Source of the DNA: Turbatrix aceti
Taxonomy: Eukaryota; Nematoda; Chromadorea; Rhabditida; Panagrolaimidae
Direction of reading: 5' to 3'
Assembly (NCBI GenBank): GCA_963969345.1
Contig: OZ017766.1
Span: 3,658,001-3,722,000, forward strand
DNA length: 64,000 nt
Part shown: piece after piece, positions 44,113-56,382 of the stretch
Numbering within the stretch: the stretch's first letter is position 1
Layout: the number at the start of each line of letters is the position of its first letter
Notes under the pieces: model-generated
The model's input: only the letters and a program-made list of their open reading frames with translations
Told to the model about the DNA's origin: nothing
Database searches by the model: none
Translations under genes and position numbers: made by a program

Positions 44113-45023
44113 GGGGGGAATGGAGACGAAAAGGCCTACTTAGAGCCGGTGTTAAGGAACCAAGGTGTTGGTTGGAATTTTCGAGAACGAAATTGAACCG
44201 GATTTCACAGGTTTGTCAAAAAAGTTGAATCAATCGCGTTTGAAATAAAAAGCAAAGTTTTCGCATTTGATAAAAATAGCACCTGCATTCAGATGAAATG
44301 CGAAAATAAATATCAACATGCTCACGTTCGGTGGCATGTTGGGGTACACGGGCGTATTCGTCACCCAAAGCCGGTCAATCGAATTCTGTATCGTTTTCCC
44401 GAAATCTTGCATGAAGCGGTTTCAGCAATATCATTTTTTTCGAATGCTCATCCTCAAATCAAGGATTACTAGGATAAATGAAATAAAAAAATTGTGATAT
44501 CCAATGGAGCCTAACACTGAAAAAAAATATCGGCAGTTTATTCTGACGATTTCGTCAGAAAAGCGAATCAAGTCTCGCTGACCCCGTTTAGGCTGAAGAA
44601 GGTCTAAGGAAGTGCCAAGACTTCTGCTGCTGAAGTATCGCTCGCTGAGCCTATCAATTGGTGGGCGAAGGGCGACGAAAGTCTTTCTGGACCGATTGTG
44701 GATGAAAAAGGCTTCACGGCTTGCAGCGGGCGAAAAGGAGAATCAAAAACGCTCTGGCGATGGAGAAACGCCTGCCAAGGGTGAACTCGTCGGTTACCTG
44801 GAATTTTCTGGTATCGTTTTTACACAATTGTCGATTTATTTTTACATCTATTATTTTTACACTGTATTTTTTATGCTGCTTTACAGAATTTAAATTTGCA
44901 CGATTTTTTTGAACAAGATTTTCAATGTTGGTTGTTGTCTGTGATATTTTCAAAAGCACTAGCAATTTTATAAAAGTTTGTTTGCCTTTTTGTTATCAGT
45001 TTCAAAAAATCCCTTTAGTTGAC
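44113..45023. other. Unique spacer, no gene recognised
   Basis: AT-rich, about 0.9 kb. A plus-strand open frame at 44612-44893 has no domain and ends in a low-complexity Tyr/Phe stretch; I do not call it a gene. Confidence 0.4.
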
Positions 45024-45330
45024 GTCGAAATTGCTCGTGCGATTCACGGTGAGGTGCATCGATCGTTCGAAGGCCAGGTGAGACCTGGCGGGAAAACAGA
45101 GACAAGCCGAAGCGTCGTCCCCGCCGATTTTGGCGCCAAACACGCTAATCGCCGCCGATCGGCCTTCTCTCCGGGGTCGTGTTGGACAGTGCTGTCTAGG
45201 ATCGTCAAAGCGGAGCCGTCGACTCGCAGCAGGTGCACGCGGGAACCAACGGTCAGCAGACCCGGAATGGCGCCACTTTTTAGGGTACCTTGTGTGATAA
45301 GGGTCCTTTGCGAACCAGGATCTGCTCATC
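45024..45330 (-). repeat. E2F-palindrome block B (inverted)
   Basis: Reverse-oriented relative of block A. It keeps the inner palindrome TTTTGGCGCCAAA (45128-45140), the central AATGGCGCCACTTTTTAG and the CCTGGC region, but its outer palindrome is degraded. It lies between H2B copy 1 and the gene at 45970. Confidence 0.65.
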
Positions 45331-45969
45331 TTAAGGTTTTGGTTTCGACAAATGAACAAGGACCGGATTTATGGACATTCGAAGATCCAAAAAGATTACA
45401 CCTTGAAGAAAAATAAAATGGCACTCAACACGCAACAGCGCCTGCCAATGGGTGATTTTTACTGGAACCGATCGGAAGAAGGTCTATCATTGCTCGGATT
45501 GCAACTGAAAACATTTCAAAGGCATCCAGGTTCTCCAGGCAAAATTGGCGTTTAGAATGCCAATGTTATAAGCACTCTTCGAGGACAGACAAAACTAATT
45601 ATTTTGAACCGTAACACTACTGAAGCAATTCAAAAAAAATAGAAAAAAAAAGATCAAACTTATTGTCACAGATATTTATTTTCGATTCGGATATTCGGCA
45701 ACTAAAACTAAGTTTTTTGGTCATGCCGCATCGTCTCACCTGTACCCCACAGGAAAAAACACTTTTATCACGAGCTTGCGGTTTTCTTCTCAGGGCCAGC
45801 CTTTGTTGCGCCGGATGAACGCGAAACAGGTTTCCTTCGTTCTCACGTTCATGGCAAACAATGAAGGGAGGCCTGACGGTAGCGCGCACGTGTACCTGCC
45901 CCAGGTGCAATATAATTAAGCGGGTCTCGGTCGCCTGCGTCAGTTGTTTGCATCAGAATTTTTCTCGAA
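45331..45969. other. Unique spacer, no gene recognised
   Basis: Upstream of the His/Arg-rich gene. No TATA box or trans-splice site stands out, and no domain-bearing frame. Confidence 0.35.
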
Positions 45970-46555
45970 ATGGAAACCCGCGTTAACGGGAATCCTGCCG
46001 TTGCCGGCAGGGCCAATCTCGTCACTACAATTTGCATCGGCGACGACGGCACCAGTGACATCCGCTGCAGCAGTCCAGGTAAGTCAGCAGGTTTTTACGT
46101 GATCGGAGTGCACTTTGTCCTGTTTGTCGTCTTGTAAACATTTGATCATTGGTTCAGAAACGGTGTATACGCCAGTCAACACCGCCAAGCCGCCAGTCAC
46201 GATTCCAGCGACCCACAACTTCATATTTGACAAGTTCGAGCCTGAGCGTCGCCGGCGTCTGCAGAAGGGCGCCCGAGACACCCACAGCATCGCCAACGGC
46301 AGCATCGGCCACGACACGCAGAGTCGTCGCCATCGCAGTCGTCACCACCGCCACAACCACCGGACGCCTAAGGACTGCCAGAGCGTCAACATCGGCATCC
46401 ACGGCAGCATTCACGCGTCCAGGCACCACAGCTCTCACAAGAAAGATCGCGGCGAGAGCCCGGGACCCAACGATCCGGGTGTCGCCCAGCAGATCAACAA
46501 AAGCATGCTGACATCCAGACTCGGTGCTTTTCCGTTGGTAGGCTTCAGGGCCTGA
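45970..46555 (+). CDS. Hypothetical His/Arg/Ser-rich protein
   Basis: Two exons (45970-46078, 46158-46555) with GTAAGT and TTGGTTCAG ends give exactly 169 codons. No known domain is recognised. The first third is neutral (METRVNGNPAV start, then TICIGDDGTSD). The middle has NFIFDKFEPERRRRLQKGAR, and a basic stretch rich in His and Arg follows (RRHRSRHHRHNHR). The tail ends LGAFPLVGFRA. The strong basic charge could suit nucleic-acid binding, but that is speculation. It is the only single-copy gene inside the histone palindrome. Phase agreement and strong splice sites make it likely to be real. Confidence 0.6.
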
Positions 46556-47186
46556 AACTCAATCCGGGACTGTTCGCATCCGGGATTCCAAGAAGTACAA
46601 AGTTTAGCCATTCGTTCTATTTTTAAACTCGAACCGCATCGGAAGTTGGGTGAACAATAAACTGTTTGTCATCAAACGCCCACGTGCGGATAAGAAAAAA
46701 CGAAGCGCAACGTCGTTGCTCACGTTCGCCTCTGTAAATTGACATGGTTTTTTACAAAACGCGTCGCAGAAGGCCTGCAAACGCATCGAACCGCCTCAAA
46801 GACGGGCCCCGAGTACGCGCAAGAACTACAAACTCGGAAAACACAACAAACAAAAGTTTGGGCTGGCGAGCGATTTTAGCAGTGCACAGACCAAAACGTG
46901 AGAAAAGAACGAATTCCGTTGGCATTGATTTTTTATCGCCCTGACTCATGTGAGTGCTCACGAGTCTGTTATTTGACGCTTTAGTAGACTTTGAAGCCTT
47001 AAATTCCATTACGAATGTTGTTTTTCCCTGATTTTACTGTTTCCGAGGCCGATCGCTTCCAAAGTTGTTGTGCACGAAAACGAAAGAATCACAGCACGGC
47101 CAGCATTCCAGTCTAGTGAACAAAATTGGACACGACAACGGGTGAAGTGGACAAAACAAGGATGACAGGGCGGGGGCAACTGTTAT
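46556..47186. other. Unique spacer, no gene recognised
   Basis: AT-rich sequence up to the inner edge of the right arm. AATAAA at 46656 may terminate the preceding gene. Confidence 0.4.
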
Positions 47187-47376
47187 CAGCCCTCACCGAG
47201 GATGACGACACCGATGATACTCTCGAGACGCAAAGAAAACAAAAGCGGGCAGCGAACTTTTTTTGCAGCGTTTGCGCACAATTGCAAGTCAGGCATTTCG
47301 CTTCAAGCACAAAACGAATCATTTATTGTTTCCAAGACAGAAAGAATCCTCGATAACTGAACGCGAGATCGTATGT

Positions 47377-47392
47377 GGCCCTAAAGAGGGCC
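47377..47392 (-). promoter_or_regulatory. Histone 3' hairpin of H4 copy 2
   Basis: Mirror of the hairpin at 41510-41525, unchanged. Confidence 0.9.
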
Positions 47393-47432
47393 GTTGGGAT
47401 AGATGGGAGAGTCGACGAGACGGCGAAGTCGC

Positions 47433-47855
<423 letters not shown>

Positions 47856-48356
47856 TTATACGCGTCCGCTAGCTGGGCGGAGCGTAGAATGCGCGCGCAG
47901 CGCCGTTTGAACGAGTTGCCCGCGCTCTACCGTCGATCGATCCCCGAGAGCACCGCTTCTTCTCATGACCGAGACAGACACGCAGACACTGCGGGAATCG
48001 GATCGATAGCATTCCCCACGCTTGTTGTGGTCACCGCGTGTTTGGCTGATTACTGATCGCTGCGAGGCTTCCAATTTGCATTTTAAACACAAATACGGTC
48101 GATAAACTCCCGCGAGTCGTAAACAGGAAGCAAGTCAGCTTGGCAGCGGCTTCTCATGCTGACGGAGCGCTCTCGATGTCAGCAGGCGATAAGGCCTTCG
48201 TTTCCGTTCTCCCGGAGTGACGGGGATGTCATCATTCTTGCCGGCGACTGATAAGCCCTCCCGTATTTAACAGGGTCATCTGCGCCCAGTCCAGTCATCG
48301 CTGTTTTGCATTGTCCTCCGTCGACGCCTCCTGTGAAGCTCCAGCCAGAAGAAGCC

Positions 48357-48506
48357 ATGATCGCGTTCAGTCCCCAGCCCGCAGTGCTTCCGCGAGAGCG
48401 GTCTTCCCACGACTTTTACGACGACCGGGATCAAGACCAGGCCACGTTCCTCGAGTTCTGCAAGCACTTTGCGAGAGCTCCGTTCAAGCTGTTCGCCAGC
48501 GACTGA
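48357..48506 (+). CDS. Small ORF of unknown function between H4 and H3, copy 2
   Basis: Same 49 codons as the frame at 40396-40545, with the same upstream TATTTAA and GATA-type motifs (CGATAAGG near 48187, TGATAAG near 48249). Function unknown. It is transcribed, if at all, away from H4 and towards the H3 3' end. Confidence 0.45.
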   Translation: MIAFSPQPAVLPRERSSHDFYDDRDQDQATFLEFCKHFARAPFKLFASD

Positions 48507-48633
48507 GCAGCGCAGCCCAGTGCTCTCTTTTTCTCTGTTGTACATACTCGTACCCGACCCATTTCGCCACTGACCACCTCAATACACAGTTTATCACTTT
48601 ATACATCCTCGCAACTGAACGTGTTCCGTATGT

Positions 48634-48649
48634 GGCCCTAAAGAGGGCC
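48634..48649 (-). promoter_or_regulatory. Histone 3' hairpin of H3 copy 2
   Basis: Mirror of 40253-40268, unchanged. Confidence 0.9.
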
Positions 48650-48690
48650 GTTGGGATACTCGAGATCATGGGCACGCGAAGGCGACTGGC

Positions 48691-49341
<651 letters not shown>

Positions 49342-49711
49342 TCACGCATAAAAAGTGTAACCGAGAAATTCATTTATTGAGTTGTGTTCGTTCAAAAAAT
49401 CCCACGAACACCATTAGCTGAATTCAGATACCGTGAACACCGTGTCATTGTTAAGTTCAATTGTGGCAAAATACGGCATTTATCGCAAAATAGAAGCCGA
49501 AAAGTGTATTTGTCTTGTTTTTTACGTTTCGGGTTTACCAGACGCAAAAACGATCGCTCTGGGATAAACAGAAACAGTCTCCGCCGTCCCCAAAAAGTCA
49601 GCCTCATCACAGTTTTTTCATTTATTCAACGTTGACTGCGGCAAACTCCGAAAACACGGCGGAGAATCGACGGCACAGTCGAAACAAGAGGAAAGCGGCA
49701 GCTCTGACCCG

Positions 49712-50381
49712 TCAAACAGGCTCCTGGGACGGCGGGGGGATGAAGACGTGCTCGCGGAAGTAGCGGAGCTCCTCGATGCTCTCGCGGATGTCGTCGATGG
49801 AGCGGTGGCAGTTGCGCTTGACCGGGGGGCTCAGGAAGCCGGGCGGGTACCAGCGGGCCGCGCACTCCTTGAACGTCGAGACGTCTACGTTGCGGTAGTG
49901 GAGGTGGTCCGTGACCCGCGGCATCTCCTTCTGGATGAACATGCGGTCCATGTACACCGAGTTGCCGCCGAGCGGGCTCTTGCCCTTGAGGGTGTGCTTC
50001 TGCAGGAACGCGACGAGCTGCTCCTCGACCGTCTCGATGCGGACCTCGCTCGCGCGCATCTTCTCGAGGAGCCCGTTCTTGCGGAACGTCGTCTTGCACC
50101 ACTTGGACATCTTCTTCTCGACCTCGGGCGTGAGGCCGATGATCACCGGGTCGAACTGCGCCACTTCCTGCAAACGCCCGCTGCGCAACTCCTCACACGG
50201 CACAACATACTGTCAGGTCGCCCTCCGTGATGATCACCGCGATCTCGCAGATCTGGTGGATCGACGGCATCAAACCCGTCATCTCGCAGTCGATCCACAC
50301 GATCCGCTGCTCCAGGTTCGGCGTCTGTTCTTCTGCTTTTGCCACGGACACAACAGCATTCGCTGTCGATGGAGATGCCAT
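49712..50381 (-). CDS. REXO2: Oligoribonuclease REXO2, copy 2
   Basis: Exons 50211-50381 and 49712-50167, same 208-aa product as the first copy with all DEDDh residues. Sequence upstream of 50413 differs completely from that of copy 1: here it continues into E2F-palindrome block C, so the two copies may be regulated differently and a longer N-terminus would differ. Confidence 0.88.
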
Positions 50382-50581
50382 TGCTCGCCAGATGTACTGC
50401 AACGACCGAATCAGATAGGTAGAAATAACGGAGAACATTGTCAAAACAAGCAAAAAAACGCGATAAAATTCTTTTTTTTTATTTCGGGGAAACGTTCGAC
50501 GTTTTTGGTGCTTCTTTTTTTATTTTTGTTTTCCGGCATGTTCATTTTTTGCCCCTTTTTTGCGTTGCCTGTTTGTTCATT

Positions 50582-50908
50582 TTTTGGCGCCAAAACGGCC
50601 AGACGAGCAGATCATCGCTTGCGAACGACCCTTCAAGGTACCCTAAAAAGTGGCGCCATTCCGCGTCTGCTGACCGTTGGTTCCCGCGTGCACCTGCTGC
50701 GAGTCGACGGCTCCGCTTTGACGATCCTAGACAGCAGTGTCCAACACGACCCCGGAGAGAAGCCCGATCGGCGGCGATTAGCGTGTTTGGCGCCAAAATC
50801 AGCGGAGACGACGCTTCGGCTTGTATCCGTTTTCCCGCCAGGTTTCACCTGGCCTTCGAACGATCGATGCACCACACCGTGAATCGCACGAGCTATATCG
50901 ATGTCAAT
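50582..50908 (+). repeat. E2F-palindrome block C
   Basis: TTTTGGCGCCAAAA at 50582-50595, GTGGCGCCATT in the middle and TTTGGCGCCAAAA at 50786-50798. Same order and spacing as block A, ending in AGCTATATCGATGTCAATAAA. It lies between REXO2 copy 2 and H2B copy 2. Confidence 0.7.
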
Positions 50909-51226
50909 AAAGGGGTTTTTTGAAAGTGATAATGGAAAGGCATACTAAGATTCCGGAAAAATCACAAAAAAAGATTGTCTGTACCGATGCGTAACTTTTT
51001 CCAGGTTTCTCGATTTGATACTGTTTTTTTGATAAACAGTTTCTGGACAGGTTGCGATTTGCATGAATTTTTTTTGACAGATTTTTTTGTTTCACATCAA
51101 TTACGTTCGATGCACTTTTCTTTTTAGCTTGATCACCTTGAACCAGTTGCTCCCCCCCCCAACAACGAGAATCCAACAAGAATTTATACAGATTTTTCGT
51201 CGATAACTGAACGTGAGATCGTATGT

Positions 51227-51242
51227 GGCCCTAAAGAGGGCC
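51227..51242 (-). promoter_or_regulatory. Histone 3' hairpin of H2B copy 2
   Basis: GGCCCTCTTTAGGGCC on the minus strand, 38 bp beyond the stop codon. Confidence 0.9.
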
Positions 51243-51280
51243 GTTGGGATAGATGAGCGTTCTCGACAGCAGCGGCAAGC

Positions 51281-51652
51281 TTACTTGGAGCTGGTGTACT
51301 TGGTGACGGCCTTGGTGCCCTCGGAGACGGCGTGCTTGGCGAGCTCTCCAGGTAGGATGAGGCGGACGGCGGTCTGGATTTCGCGGGAGGAGATGGTCGA
51401 GCGCTTGTTGTAGTGCGCGAGACGGCTGGCCTCGGAGGCGATGCGCTCGAAGACGTCGTTGACGAACGAGTTCATGATGGACATGGCCTTGGAGGAGATG
51501 CCGGTGTCGGGGTGGACCTGCTTGAGGACGCGGTAGATGTAGACCGAGTAGGTCTCCTTGCGGGACTTCCTGCGCTTCTTGTCGCCGGTACGAGCGGTCT
51601 TCTGGGCCTTGACGGCCTTCTTGGCTCCCTTTCCAGTGGGCTTCGGTGGCAT
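51281..51652 (-). CDS. H2B: Histone H2B, copy 2
   Basis: Same 123-residue protein as copy 1, with one synonymous change seen (CTA for CTG near the C-terminus). Divergent from H2A copy 2. Confidence 0.97.
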   Translation of the reverse strand: MPPKPTGKGAKKAVKAQKTARTGDKKRRKSRKETYSVYIYRVLKQVHPDTGISSKAMSIMNSFVNDVFERIASEASRLAHYNKRSTISSREIQTAVRLILPGELAKHAVSEGTKAVTKYTSSK

Positions 51653-51871
51653 GTTGAGAGAACGAGCGAGTTGAGATCGACGAGTCGAATGCCGCTTGCC
51701 GCGCGCGTCCCGCTTATGTACCCGTGTTCGGGGGCGGGGCTTGCAAATGCGCGCGCGCGCGTCGAGGCGGGCCGGTCTCGGGGTACATAAGCAGCTCGCG
51801 CGTCGTCCGCGACATCGACTCGTCGAATCAGTCTCTGTCGAAGCTCGTTGCTCTCATCAACTCAACTCATC
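51653..51871. promoter_or_regulatory. Divergent H2A/H2B promoter, copy 2
   Basis: Same motif order as in copy 1: TATA-like GTACATAAG on both sides, GC box, octamer-like site, CG run. Confidence 0.7.
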
Positions 51872-52261
51872 ATGTCTGGACGTGGAAAGGGTGCCAAAGC
51901 CAAGACCGGCGGAAAGGGAGGCAAGTCCCGCTCATCGCGCGCCGGCCTGCAGTTCCCCGTCGGCCGTCTTCACCGTCTCCTCCGCCGAGGCCACTACGCC
52001 GAGCGCGTCGGTGGCGGAGCCCCCGTCTACCTCGCCGCCGTCCTCGAGTACCTCGCCGCTGAGGTCCTCGAACTCGCCGGCAACGCCGCCCGCGACAACA
52101 AGAAGACGCGCATCAACCCGCGCCATCTCCAGCTCGCCGTCCGCAACGACGAGGAACTCAACAAGCTCCTTGCCGGCGTCACCATCGCTCAGGGCGGTGT
52201 CCTCCCCAACATCAACGCCGTCCTTCTCCCCAAGAAGAGCGCCCACGGTGAGAGCCAGTAA
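51872..52261 (+). CDS. H2A: Histone H2A, copy 2
   Basis: Same 129-residue protein as copy 1, with the Ser-Gln C-terminus. Confidence 0.97.
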   Translation: MSGRGKGAKAKTGGKGGKSRSSRAGLQFPVGRLHRLLRRGHYAERVGGGAPVYLAAVLEYLAAEVLELAGNAARDNKKTRINPRHLQLAVRNDEELNKLLAGVTIAQGGVLPNINAVLLPKKSAHGESQ

Positions 52262-52312
52262 GTCTCCTTGCTGTGCCGTCTCCGCTCCAATGCTTCGTAC
52301 ATCTATCCCAAC

Positions 52313-52328
52313 GGCCCTCTTTAGGGCC
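52313..52328 (+). promoter_or_regulatory. Histone 3' hairpin of H2A copy 2
   Basis: GGCCCTCTTTAGGGCC, followed by ACATTCG. Confidence 0.9.
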
Positions 52329-52396
52329 ACATTCGATCTCACGTTCAGTTATCGAGGAAAAAAATCGTATAAATTTGTCATTATTCGATACCATGG

Positions 52397-52776
52397 TGGT
52401 CAATATGTGAAATGGGGTGAAAATATATAAAAAGGTGTATTTTATACCAGAAATAACTGATTACAAGCATCGTTTTTGTGTTTCGTTGTACATCTCATTA
52501 CCGATCCATTTCATGCATCCAGTGTTCAATTAGGTCAATTGGTGCGAAGGATCGGTTTTGTGTGCATGAAAAGTCTTTGTTTTGCTTGAAAGCGTGAAAA
52601 TCCTCAATTTTTAGCTTTGATTTAGGTTCAACGTTTTCTCAACGCGAAAATTGTCCTGCTCCTTTTTTTGATGTGCTTTTGAAAATTTTATAAAACTGGT
52701 CGTCGCCTCACTTTTTCTGTATATTGTGTTTACAGTTGGTGTTGTATACTGCGGTGGTCAGAATTCATAGAAGGCC
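52397..52776. other. Intergenic, H2A to EXOSC8
   Basis: AT-rich; TATTGTGTTTACAG at 52722-52735 is a possible trans-splice acceptor before the EXOSC8 ATG. Nothing else recognised. Confidence 0.4.
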
Positions 52777-53845
52777 ATGTCTTCTTCGGCGATTCTACGG
52801 CGGATCGATCCTCGCGCTTATTTTGAGAAATTCTTGGCCAAAGATGTTTATCCCGACGGTCGAAGCATCAACGAATACCGCAACATCGGTGTTATGCCGG
52901 GAACCGACTGGAAGCATCACAAATGCGTCAGAATCGAGTATGGCAGCATCGTGCTTGCCGTGAGTGGTCAACTGGCTGTGGAACGCACGTGCGACGCTCC
53001 TTCAATCATTTTTCACGTCGAAAACGAAGATTCCGCCAGATTGGTATGTTTTTTGTTTCTTCGTTTTATTTTGGGTAACGGGTAACAACTGTCGCTTTGT
53101 AGCCAGCGCCCCAGAAAATCACAGAAATTCTCGAACTCCTGACTTCACAAAATGCGTTTTTCGATCGATCAGAACTCAAAACGAACGACGACGCCTTCGA
53201 ATGGCAGCTGCGGGTCACTATTACGGTGACTTTTTGGCTACGATTGTTACCATCATTACCGTCGTTTTTGCAGATCTTCAGCGCCGATGGTTTCGTGCTG
53301 GACGCTGTCCTGATCGGACTCAATGCCCTGCTTTTGCAAATCCGCATTCCCGCGGCTTCGTACAACTGGGTGACCTGTCTCGATAAAGACGAGCAACGCA
53401 CCGAGCCCTCAAGGCTCCAAATCGACTCCAGCGTCTCCAGAAGGCTGCAGATCAAGAATACGCCTGTTTTCACCGCGTTTGGGCTGTACAGGTATCAAGT
53501 GAACGACGATTACGCTCTCAACGCCGGTTCCGCGAAGGTTTGCATTTTTTTATAAAAAAACATTGGTTATGCGGAATTTTTCTGTTTTCTGAATTCTTTT
53601 TCCCAAGGCTATTCTTATTCCAGGACATTCCGATGCACATCCTCGTCGATCCACCGTCTGAACTCGTCCCCCACTGTGTCGGCACCGTGCAATTTGTCCA
53701 CGTCAACGAATCCACGATTGCGGCCATCGATGTCGAGGGCAGCGTAAGCGTCGACGGCGATGTCTTTGATCGACTGGCTGGCCAAGCACGAGATCACTTC
53801 CAACGTGTCTCCACGGCGTACAAAACTTTTGCAGAAAAATTCTGA
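52777..53845 (+). CDS. EXOSC8: Exosome core subunit EXOSC8/Rrp43
   Basis: Four exons (52777-53043, 53103-53225, 53274-53537, 53624-53845), all in phase 0, give 291 aa; human EXOSC8 is about 276. The protein has an RNase PH fold. The start PRAYFEKFLAKDVYPDGRSINEYRNIG fits the Rrp43 pattern (YYRRFL...RPDGR...FR), followed by the second-half pattern FSADGFVLDAVLIGLNALLL and the strand MHILVDPPSELVP. The phosphorolytic residues of bacterial RNase PH are absent, as expected for a structural ring subunit. The exosome ring processes and degrades nuclear and cytoplasmic RNAs. First of three same-strand genes (EXOSC8, RPL10A, RPS2). The second donor was placed at ACG/GTGACT because it preserves the WQLRVTIT strand. 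Confidence 0.85.
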
Positions 53846-54261
53846 TATTTTTCTCTCCTGTTGTTGAGTTTTGTTGGATTTGAGTAATAAAACCTCAATT
53901 AAAAACGCCAAATCGGCACTTGTGCTTGTCGTATGTACAGCAGAGGCTCGTTTTCCCTGATACCTGTCGAACTTATCATGAACACAAAAATGCAAAACAA
54001 AAAGCTTCGTTGAAAGCAGCCAACGAAGAAACGAGCGACGCAACGTGCGGAACCTCGAGGCAGCTCTTTCTCATTGCTGCGAGCGCGTGCGGACTGGATG
54101 TTTTCGGTTGGAAAATGGAAACGGTGGTATTCTTGTGACTTGCACACTCCCAACATTTTGTCGTTTTCTCGATAACAGACCACGTTTTTGTCGTTGTTTC
54201 TTTCATTTTGCGTGTTTTTCGTGCCGCTTTTTGTTTATGATTACCTTTCGAGTTATCCAAA

Positions 54262-54271
54262 CGTTTTGTAG
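54262..54271 (+). promoter_or_regulatory. Probable trans-splice acceptor of RPL10A
   Basis: CGTTTTGTAG ends eight bases before the RPL10A ATG with no coding exon upstream. A leader exon at this point is the likely explanation. Confidence 0.4.
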
Positions 54272-54279
54272 GGTTAATC

Positions 54280-55142
54280 ATGAGCAAGGTTTCGCGTGAC
54301 ACGCTCAACGACGCCGTTACTGAACTGCTTCGCTACTCCAAGGAGGAAAAGCCTCGCAAGTTCCGCGAAACGGTCGAGCTCCAGATCGTTCTCAAGAACT
54401 ACGATCCCCAAAAGGACAAGCGTTTCAGCGGTTCCGTCAGGTAAATATTTCGGCTTGGCAGCGGAATTAATTTTCAATTACCTTCAATTATCTCGTCATT
54501 GACCTCACCCAGGGTCTTGGCAATATAATGGGGAGGAAATAATTTTTATTTCCGTTAGGCATGTTGATTGTGTCGGTTTTCCCTTACGGGGCCGTAAGTC
54601 ACGATTCAGCAGCCATGTTTTATAAGTGTGTTACCGTTTTTTCTTGTAGACTGCGCCACATCCCTCGCCCCGGCCTCAAGGTGTGCATCCTTGCTGACCA
54701 GCATCACTACGATGAAGCCAAGGGCCTCGGCATCCCCTGCATGACTGCTGATGACCTCAAGAAGCTTAACAAAGACAAGAAGCTCATCAAGAAGCTTGCC
54801 GCGAGCTACAACGCCTTCCTCGCCTCGGACTCGCTCGTGCGTCAGATTCCCCGTATCCTCGGTCCTGGTCTGAACAAGGCCGGCAAGTTCCCTTCTGTCG
54901 TCACCCATGCCGACAACCTCTCGGCCAAGATCGACGAGATCCGCGCCACCGTCAAGTTCCAGATGAAGAAGGTTCTCTGCCTGTCGGTTGCCATCGGACA
55001 CGTCGAGATGGCTCAGGATGACCTCGTCGACAACATCTCGCTCGGCGTCAACTTCCTCGTGTCTCTCCTCAAGAAGAACTGGCAGAACGTCCGTGCCCTG
55101 CACATCAAGTCGACCATGGGCCCTGCTCAGCGTCTTTATTAA
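54280..55142 (+). CDS. RPL10A: Ribosomal protein uL1 (RPL10A)
   Basis: Exons 54280-54440 and 54650-55142 give 217 aa, exactly the animal length. The L1-stalk protein of the large subunit contacts the exit-site tRNA. Typical segments: [67 protein letters not shown], and the end [18 protein letters not shown] then MGPAQRLY. The 209-bp intron is longer than most here. About 430 bp after EXOSC8 and 177 bp before RPS2, on the same strand. Confidence 0.96.
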
Positions 55143-55292
55143 GTGTCGCTTGACTGTTGTTTTTTTGCTGATGAGTTTTTGTTAAGATTAAATTCGTTTT
55201 GTTAGTTATCTTTTCGCTTATTTATTATCGGGTTTGTAAACCCTTGATATATTTTTCGACGTGTTTTTCTTTTTGTGGTTGCATACTAATTT

Positions 55293-55302
55293 TGCTTTGT
55301 AG
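55293..55302 (+). promoter_or_regulatory. Probable trans-splice acceptor of RPS2
   Basis: TGCTTTGTAG ends 16 bases before the RPS2 ATG and only 160 bp after the RPL10A stop. This spacing is like that of genes within nematode operons. Confidence 0.4.
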
Positions 55303-55318
55303 GTAACTGGTCAAAGTT

Positions 55319-56178
55319 ATGGCTGATCGTGGAGGATTTAGCGGCGGCTTTGGTGCCGGTGGTGGACGCGGCGGTCGCGGTGGCGGAGCTCCCGGAGACC
55401 GTGGTCGAGGTGGCCGTGGACGCGGTCGTGGCGCCGGACGCGGTGGTGCCCGTCGTGGTCGCGATGGCGACAAGGAATGGGTTCCGGTCACGAAGCTCGG
55501 CCGTCTCGTCAAGGAAAAGAAGATCACCTCGATCGAAGACATCTATCTCCACGCCCTTCCCATCAAGGTGATTTTTTGGGTCCATTTTTTTGTACCCAGT
55601 GCTTTTTTTAGGAATTCGAAATCATCGATTTACTTTTGCCCAACCTCAAGGACGACGTTCTCAAGATCACCCCTGTCCAGAAGCAAACCCGTGCCGGTCA
55701 GCGTACCCGCTTCAAGGCCTTCGTCGCCATCGGTGACCACGGCGGTCACGTCGGTCTCGGCGTCAAGTGCTCGAAGGAAGTCGCTACCGCCATCCGAGGA
55801 GCCATCATCGCCGCCAAGCTTGCCATTATCCCCGTTCGACGTGGATACTGGGGTAACAAGCTCGGCAAGCCTCACACCGTTCCCTGCAAGGTGACTGGCA
55901 AGTGCGCTTCCGTTCTCATGCGTCTCATCCCTGCTCCCCGTGGTACCGGTATCGTCGGCGCCCCTGTTCCGAAGAAGCTTCTCCACATGGCTGGTATCGA
56001 CGATTGCTACACGTCCGCTGTCGGCCAGACCGCCACTCTCGGTAACTTTGCTAAGGCTACGTACTACGCTATCCAGCGTACGTATTCGTACTTGACCCCT
56101 GATTTGTGGAAGGAAAACGCCCTCAAGCAGTCCCCCTACCAGGAACACTTTGCCGCTCTTCCAGTGGGACGTAAGTAA
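55319..56178 (+). CDS. RPS2: Ribosomal protein uS5 (RPS2)
   Basis: Exons 55319-55567 and 55612-56178 give 271 aa. The N-terminus is a Gly/Arg-rich RGG region (from [11 protein letters not shown] to RGGARRG), a methylation target in animals. Then come [17 protein letters not shown], the eukaryotic S5 domain ([35 protein letters not shown]) and the C-terminal [21 protein letters not shown] decoding-centre protein of the small subunit. It is tail to tail with the ATPase gene, 204 bp between stops. Confidence 0.96.
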
Positions 56179-56382
56179 TTGTTTTGTTGTAATGTTCACG
56201 CTTTTTTGTTGATGATAAAATGTGGATTTCGATTTTTTTGTGAGCAGGGTCAAATTAGGTGTTTTTAGTAAGGCTTTATGGAATGCGTAGCGTGTGATAC
56301 GATAAAGCTTTATACGGTGCATTAAGTGACAAGATTGACCCGTGGCAGTGATGAAAACCGATAGATTGGACACAGAGCGCAG

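Larger units (their letters stand above)
51161..52396 (-). repeat. H2A/H2B inverted repeat, right copy
   Basis: Reverse complement of 42877-44112, with edge divergence described there. Confidence 0.85.
50414..55344 (+). repeat. Direct repeat, first copy (offset 8,656 bp)
   Basis: Repeated at 59070-64000 and possibly further beyond the window. All proteins and the non-coding stretches that I compared, including homopolymer runs, are identical. Confidence 0.92.

Noticed and set aside
44612..44893. 93-codon plus-strand frame between H2B and block B
   Set aside because: No domain and a low-complexity AT-driven tail; no splice partner.
50438..50923. 161-codon frame over E2F-palindrome block C as a protein gene
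   Set aside because: Other copies of the block carry single-base indels that break this frame, and several frames are open at once because the block is GC-rich.
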